A stretch of 64,000 nt of DNA from Microbacterium thalli (GTDB taxonomy: Bacteria > Actinomycetota > Actinomycetes > Actinomycetales > Microbacteriaceae), in the NCBI RefSeq assembly GCF_028737325.1, contig NZ_JAQZCH010000002.1, positions 62,001 to 126,000 of the forward strand, in the 5' to 3' direction. The position numbers were made by a program, and so were the translations under genes. The notes beneath the pieces are model-generated. The model was given only the letters and a program-made list of their open reading frames with translations. It ran no database searches and was not told where the DNA came from. Positions 59,855-64,000 of this stretch are shown piece by piece. Position 1 is the stretch's first letter. Each line of letters begins with the position of its first letter.

Positions 59855-61382
59855 TCAGAACGGGGGCCGGGCGTCGCGCGGCGCGGACAGCGGTCGGCCC
59901 GTGACCATGCGGGGCCGCGGCTCGACCAGGAAACGGGTCGAGCCGGATCCCGGCGGCGCCACGCGTGCGCGCGTTCCGTCGTCGGGAGAAGGTCCCGGCG
60001 GCGAGCCGGCCGTCACGAACGCGACCAGCGGTGGGGGTGCGTCTTCGCGGTAGACCCGCCCCGTGGGTGAAGTCCACACGAGCAGTCCTCCCGTCAGCTG
60101 TCTGACGCGCCAGCGGGTGTGGTGTTTGACGTCGTGGTGGCGTTTGCAGAGGTGGGCGAGGTTGCAAACATGTGTAGGTCCGCCGTCGGATGCCGCGTGG
60201 GTGTGGTCTATCTCGCAGCGGATGGCGGGTTGCCGGCATCCGGGGAACCGGCAGTGCCGGTCCCTCGCCCGGAGCAGTCGCCGCATGGCCGCGGTGGGTT
60301 GGTAGGTGTCGCACTCGAGCACGGTTCCGGTGACGGGGTGGGTGAGGAGCCGGTCCCAGGTGGTGTTGTCGCCGGCGAGTTCGCGGGCGGTGGCGGCGTC
60401 GATGGGGGAGCGGCCGACGAGGTCGGCGGGTCCGTCGTCCTGACCGGTGAGGGTGAGTGCCGAGACGATGACCTGCACTTTCGCGCGGATCGCCCCGAGC
60501 GCACCATTGCCGTCACCGTCACCGTCAGCGGTGGCGTCGAGCGCGGGCGTTCCCGCGAGCAGCAGGTCGGCGAACACATCGGCGCGGACCTGGTCGATCG
60601 TGCGGGTGTCGCCCCCGAACGAAGAGCCGCCCGCTACCGCAGAGTCGGGCGCCGCAGCATCCGCGCCGCCGAGCGCTGCAGCATCCGCATCCTCGCTCGC
60701 CTCCGTCGGCCCGGTCGCCGCCTCCGCCTGCGGCCGAGCGTTAATGATCTCCCGAGCCTGTCGCGTCAACCGGTCGACCACGCCCTCGGCGATCACGGTC
60801 GGGAGTGTCGCGATCAGGTCCGACATCCCGTCCGGCCCCGGCTGCACGCGCACGCACCGCCCCGCCGCAGCGGCCTCGTGCCGCTCGGTGAACGACCGTG
60901 GATGCAACCGTTCCGCGAGGTGCACCAGCGCATCCCGCACCCGATTGGGCGTCTCACCCTCACACCGCTCGATTGCCGCCCGCTCGAACTCGCCCCGCAC
61001 CGGGGCCGGCACCGCGCACCCGACGTCTTGGATCACTCGGACGTGTCCGCGGGTGATGCGTCCGGCCGCCCACGCCTCCATCGTTGCGGGGTAGTTCTCG
61101 ACGAGGTCCTGCGCTTCGTCGATGCGGCGTTGCAGCGTGCGGTCGGTTGCCGCGAAGACCCCGGCGAGCTCCGCGGCGATTCCACGTAACGCCATCTCGT
61201 GGCTTTGCACCCGCTCCGACGCCCCGGCGGCTTGCTCTCGCGCGAGTAGGCCTGCCGCAGCCAGCACCCGCACTTCGCGGACCTGTCCCGCGGACCACAT
61301 CCACCGCGCCCTCGGCATCCGCCACGAGCGCGGCCAGCACGGCGGCATCCGCGTCGCTCCCGAATCCCGCACTCGAAGACAT
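59855..61382 (-). pseudogene. DUF222/HNH endonuclease gene with a frameshift near the 5' end
   Basis: The 3' part encodes a DUF222 domain (MALRGIAAELAGVF, RTLQRRIDEAQDLVENYPATMEAWAAGRITRGHVRVI) and an HNH nuclease (RDRHCRFPGCRQPAIRCEIDHTHAASDGGPTHVCNLAHLCKRHHDVKH). The natural N-terminus (SSSAGFGSDADAAVLAALV ... AEGAVDVV) is in another frame, starting at ATG 61382. The frames join at about 61287-61293, where CGCGGG is present and two more bases (CGCGCGGG) would restore VVRAGQVREV. Biologically this may be a decayed copy, a slippage switch, or a sequencing error. Such genes are often present in several copies in this family of bacteria. Confidence 0.75.
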
Positions 61383-61454
61383 GTTCGAATCGTGTCACGA
61401 ACCTCAGACATCGGCCCGAGAACCCGGAGCCGGAGAAACCGCGAGCGGTGCCGA

Positions 61455-62141
61455 TCAGGCGGGGCTGAGAAGCGAAGCGTCGAGAGGTGCGTGCTCGGGC
61501 ACCCGCACGCCGAGCAGCATCGCGAGCTCGACGATGTCCTGCGCGCCGGCGCGTGCGGCAGCGTCGATCGCGATGTGCGCGCAGGCGAGCGCATCCGCGA
61601 GGGCATCGTGGTGAGCGAAGTCGAGGAAGCCGACCGCCGCGGCGACCAGGGGGAGCCGGTACGAGTCGAGGTTGTAGGTCTTGCGCGCCAGCTGGACGCT
61701 GCACACCGAGCGGAACGCCGGCAGCGCGGCATCCGTCGCCTCGCAGGCTCGCCGCAGGACGGCCATGTCGAAGCCGGCGTTGTGCGCGACGAGGACGTCG
61801 CCGCCGACGAAGTCGAGCAGGCGCGGAAGCTGCGCGGTCCAGTCCGGCTCGTTCGCGACGTCCGCCGCGGTGATGCCATGGATCGACACGTTGATGTCGA
61901 AGAAGCGGTCGTGGCCGGCGGGAGGCCGGATCAGCCAGCCGTCCGAAGCGACGACGCGTCCGTCGCGCACGCGGACGAGGCCGACGGAGCATGCGGATGC
62001 GCTCGAGGAGTTCGCCGTCTCGAAGTCGATCGCGGTGAAGTCCAGAGGCACGTTTTCAGCGTCGCTCGCGCCGGCGGCGCTCGCGCGGAGGCGCGCCGTG
62101 TTCCGCCGAGGACGCGCGTCGGCCGCGGAATTCGACACCAT
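61455..62141 (-). CDS. DEDDh-type 3'-5' exonuclease (DnaQ-like)
   Basis: 228 residues. ExoI DFETAN (Asp39, Glu41), ExoII HNAGFDMAVLRRA, ExoIII HHDALADALACAHI with the His and Asp of the DEDDh class. The first 33 residues are a basic, low-complexity tail. It resembles stand-alone polymerase III epsilon-like exonucleases. Divergent from ychF with only 24 bases between starts. Confidence 0.9.
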   Translation of the reverse strand: MVSNSAADARPRRNTARLRASAAGASDAENVPLDFTAIDFETANSSSASACSVGLVRVRDGRVVASDGWLIRPPAGHDRFFDINVSIHGITAADVANEPDWTAQLPRLLDFVGGDVLVAHNAGFDMAVLRRACEATDAALPAFRSVCSVQLARKTYNLDSYRLPLVAAAVGFLDFAHHDALADALACAHIAIDAAARAGAQDIVELAMLLGVRVPEHAPLDASLLSPA

Positions 62142-62151
62142 GGGGGCCACG

Positions 62152-62157
62152 TAGACT
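62152..62157 (+). promoter_or_regulatory. -10 box TAGACT of ychF
   Basis: TAGACT lies 2 nt before ATG 62160 and 8 nt before GTG 62166; the latter is the more plausible start. Confidence 0.5.
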
Positions 62158-62165
62158 CGATGCCC

Positions 62166-63239
62166 GTGGCTCTCACCATCGGAATCGTAGGACTGCCCAA
62201 CGTCGGCAAGTCGACCCTCTTCAACGCCCTGACCAAGAACCAGGTGCTCGCGGCGAACTACCCGTTCGCGACGATCGAGCCCAATGTCGGCGTGGTGAAC
62301 CTTCCCGACCCGCGCCTGAAGGTGCTCGCGGACATCTTCCACTCGGAGCGGATCCTGCCCGCCGCGGTGTCGTTCGTCGACATCGCCGGTATCGTCCGGG
62401 GTGCGTCGGAGGGCGAGGGCCTCGGCAACCAGTTCCTCGCGAACATCCGCGAGGCCGACGCCATCGCGCAGGTCGTCCGCGGCTTCGCCGACGACGACGT
62501 CGTGCACGTCGAGGGAGCGGTCAACCCGCAGAACGACATGGAGACGATCAACGCCGAGCTGCAGCTCGCGGATCTCCAGACCCTCGAGAAGGCCATCACC
62601 CGCTACGAGAAGGAGGTTCGCGGCAAGAAGCTCGATCCTTCCGTGCTCGACGCGGCGAAGGCTGCTCAGGATGCGCTGCAGCGCGGCGAGCTGCTGTCCG
62701 GGTCGTCGATCGACCTCGACCCGATCACGGAGCTGGGCCTGCTGACGGCCAAGCCGTTCATCTTCGTGTTCAACGTCGACGAGGCCGTTCTCACCGACGA
62801 CGCGCGTAAGGCGGAGCTCGCGGCTCTCGTGGCGCCCGCGCAGGCGGTGTTCCTCGACGCGAAGATCGAGTCGGAGCTCATCGACCTCGACCCCGAGGAA
62901 GCCGCCGAACTCCTCGCCTCGACCGGTCAGGACGAGTCGGGGCTCGACCAGCTGGCGCGCATCGGCTTCGACACGCTCGGCCTGCAGACCTACCTGACCG
63001 CGGGACCGAAGGAAGCGCGGGCCTGGACGATCGGCAAGGGCTGGAAGGCCCCGCAGGCCGCCGGCGTCATCCACACCGACTTCGAGAAGGGCTTCATCAA
63101 GGCGGAGGTCATCTCGTTCGACGATCTCGTCGCGACGGGCTCGGTCGCGGAGGCCCGCGCGAAGGGCAAGGCCCGCCTCGAGGGCAAGGACTACGTCATG
63201 CAGGACGGCGACGTCGTGGAGTTCCGCTTCAACGTCTAG
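62166..63239 (+). CDS. ychF: Redox-regulated ATPase YchF (Obg-related)
   Basis: 357 residues. G1 GLPNVGKST, G3 DIAG, NVDE in place of NKxD (normal in YchF and linked to ATP preference), helical insert, C-terminal TGS domain ending FRFNV. Start GTG 62166 (ALTIGIVGLPN) agrees with family length and the promoter; ATG 62160 would add two residues. Followed by a terminator. Confidence 0.95.
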   Translation: MALTIGIVGLPNVGKSTLFNALTKNQVLAANYPFATIEPNVGVVNLPDPRLKVLADIFHSERILPAAVSFVDIAGIVRGASEGEGLGNQFLANIREADAIAQVVRGFADDDVVHVEGAVNPQNDMETINAELQLADLQTLEKAITRYEKEVRGKKLDPSVLDAAKAAQDALQRGELLSGSSIDLDPITELGLLTAKPFIFVFNVDEAVLTDDARKAELAALVAPAQAVFLDAKIESELIDLDPEEAAELLASTGQDESGLDQLARIGFDTLGLQTYLTAGPKEARAWTIGKGWKAPQAAGVIHTDFEKGFIKAEVISFDDLVATGSVAEARAKGKARLEGKDYVMQDGDVVEFRFNV

Positions 63240-63260
63240 GTCGCGCACGGCTCCTCGCGG

Positions 63261-63292
63261 AGGGCCCGGATGCCGACGGCATCCCGGGCCTT
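63261..63292 (+). terminator. Terminator after ychF
   Basis: GGCCCGGATGCC pairs with GGCATCCCGGGCC with one bulged base; A and TT flank the stem. Confidence 0.7.
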
Positions 63293-63338
63293 CCGGCTTC
63301 GCCGGCCGCGCGATGAACACGACGCCGATGCCGGCCCG

Positions 63339-63344
63339 TAGAGT
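63339..63344 (+). promoter_or_regulatory. -10 box TAGAGT of the SDR gene
   Basis: TAGAGT, start near 63351, leader about 26 nt with GAAGGAG (63364-63370). Confidence 0.5.
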
Positions 63345-63376
63345 CCCCGTAACACCACAGCACGAAGGAGCGCTCC

Positions 63377-64000
63377 ATGCCCGTCATCGCCATCATTGGG
63401 GCCGGACCGGGACTGGGAGCGGCCGTCGCGCGTCGCTTCGGCCGCGAGGGCTTCTCCGTCGCCCTCATCGCGCGCGACCGATCAAAGCTCGACACCATGG
63501 TGGCGGAGCTCAGTTCAGCGGGGGTGACGGCCCAGGGCTACTCGGCAGACGTGCGTATCCCCACCGAGCTCGAGGACGCGCTCGGGCGTGCAGCAACGGA
63601 CCTCGGCCCCATCTCGGTCCTGCAGTACAGCCCGCTTCCCTCTCGCGACTACCTCAAGCCCGTCCTCGAGCTGACGCCTGAGCTCGCACAGGAGGCCGTG
63701 CTGTTCTCCCTGCTCGGGCTGATCCACTCAGTCCGCGCGGTGCTGCCCTCAATGCTCGAGTCGGGCCGGGGCAGCATCATCCTCATCAACGGAGGGACCT
63801 CGGTGAAGGCGCGCGCCGGCTTCGCGGGAACCTCCGTCGCCTTCCCCGCGGAGAGCGCGTACGGCGAGATGCTCCACGAGGCCCTCGAGGACGAGGGGGT
63901 GCGGGTGATGCAGCTCGTGATTCCGGGAGCGATTCCCCGTCTGCAGCTGCCCAACGGCATCGATGATGTCGCCGACCGGATCTGGGACGCGCACGCCACT
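63377..64000 (+). CDS. Short-chain dehydrogenase/reductase-like protein (partial, runs off the window)
   Basis: 208 residues visible, no stop before the window end. Cofactor-binding IIGAGPGLGAAVARRFGREG at the N-terminus and ADVRIPTEL (Asp for adenine contact). The usual NAG is replaced by QYSPLP, and the YxxxK catalytic pair is not intact: SAYGEMLHEAL has no Lys four residues after Tyr. This variant subgroup exists among SDR proteins, so a true oxidoreductase activity is uncertain. GAAGGAG ribosome site. Confidence 0.8.
   Translation, partial: MPVIAIIGAGPGLGAAVARRFGREGFSVALIARDRSKLDTMVAELSSAGVTAQGYSADVRIPTELEDALGRAATDLGPISVLQYSPLPSRDYLKPVLELTPELAQEAVLFSLLGLIHSVRAVLPSMLESGRGSIILINGGTSVKARAGFAGTSVAFPAESAYGEMLHEALEDEGVRVMQLVIPGAIPRLQLPNGIDDVADRIWDAHAT

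Noticed and set aside
63377..64000. Lost YxxxK catalytic pair as evidence of a broken SDR gene
   Set aside because: The frame is intact to the window end, and I recall SDR-like proteins with the same substitutions, so it is more likely a divergent subgroup than decay.

Overview
The window is a high-GC chromosome segment from an actinobacterium, most probably a Microbacterium-like member of the Microbacteriaceae. This rests on the protein sequences, the DUF222/HNH nuclease type, the DUF501, DUF4307, DUF4245 and DUF6264-like proteins, and a gene order that follows two Mycobacterium neighbourhoods. The first is tRNA-Gln-glmU-prs ... rplY-pth ... mfd-mazG ... eno-ftsB-DUF501. The second is greA-DUF4307 ... 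hlyIII-uppS-phoH2 ... fumC-DUF4245-xseB-xseA-ispH ... ychF. No phage, insertion sequence, CRISPR array or defence island is seen, and no gene-free stretch exceeds about 220 bases.

Layout. 0-3.5 kb: an osmoprotectant-type binding lipoprotein, an ABC-F ATPase and a MarR regulator. 3.6-6.2 kb: tRNA-Gln, glmU, prs. 6.2-20.1 kb is an accessory block inserted between prs and rplY. It holds a P-type cation ATPase; a three-gene operon for flavin-based electron transfer across the membrane (FMN-binding lipoprotein, ApbE flavin transferase, RnfD/NqrB-like membrane protein fused to a ferredoxin-reductase module); a two-component system; a CorA channel; and a gluconate cluster (gnd, gntK, gntP and a divergent GntR regulator). 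20-30 kb: a 40-residue membrane peptide, rplY, pth, mfd, an amino-acid permease and ppc. 30-39 kb: mazG, hisS, an SGNH-hydrolase/O-methyltransferase fusion, eno, ftsB-like, DUF501, an S8 protease, ndh and a tRNA with a UAA anticodon. 39-46.5 kb: EamA exporter with divergent MarR regulator, lemA, AI-2E exporter, ilvA, greA, DUF4307, hlyIII, uppS. 46.7-55.7 kb: phoH2, then a minus-strand run xseA-xseB-DUF4245-carbonic anhydrase-fumC-kinase-regulator, then ispH. 55.9-64 kb: class II aldolase and class II fructose bisphosphatase (glycolysis/gluconeogenesis pair), a small membrane protein, rmuC, a frameshifted HNH nuclease gene, a DEDDh exonuclease, ychF and a truncated short-chain dehydrogenase.

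Working together: enolase, PEP carboxylase, aldolase, GlpX, fumarase and carbonic anhydrase cover central carbon and bicarbonate supply. GntP, GntK and Gnd feed imported gluconate into the pentose phosphate pathway, which Prs taps for PRPP.

The most notable features are the flavin redox operon, a window-wide promoter pattern (TAnnnT-like -10 box exactly 6 nt before ATG/GTG, predicting leaderless mRNAs for many genes), a short-variable-loop tRNA with a UAA anticodon, a six-copy 24-bp repeat across the stop codon of fba, a two-base frameshift in the HNH gene, and a strongly structured phoH2 leader.
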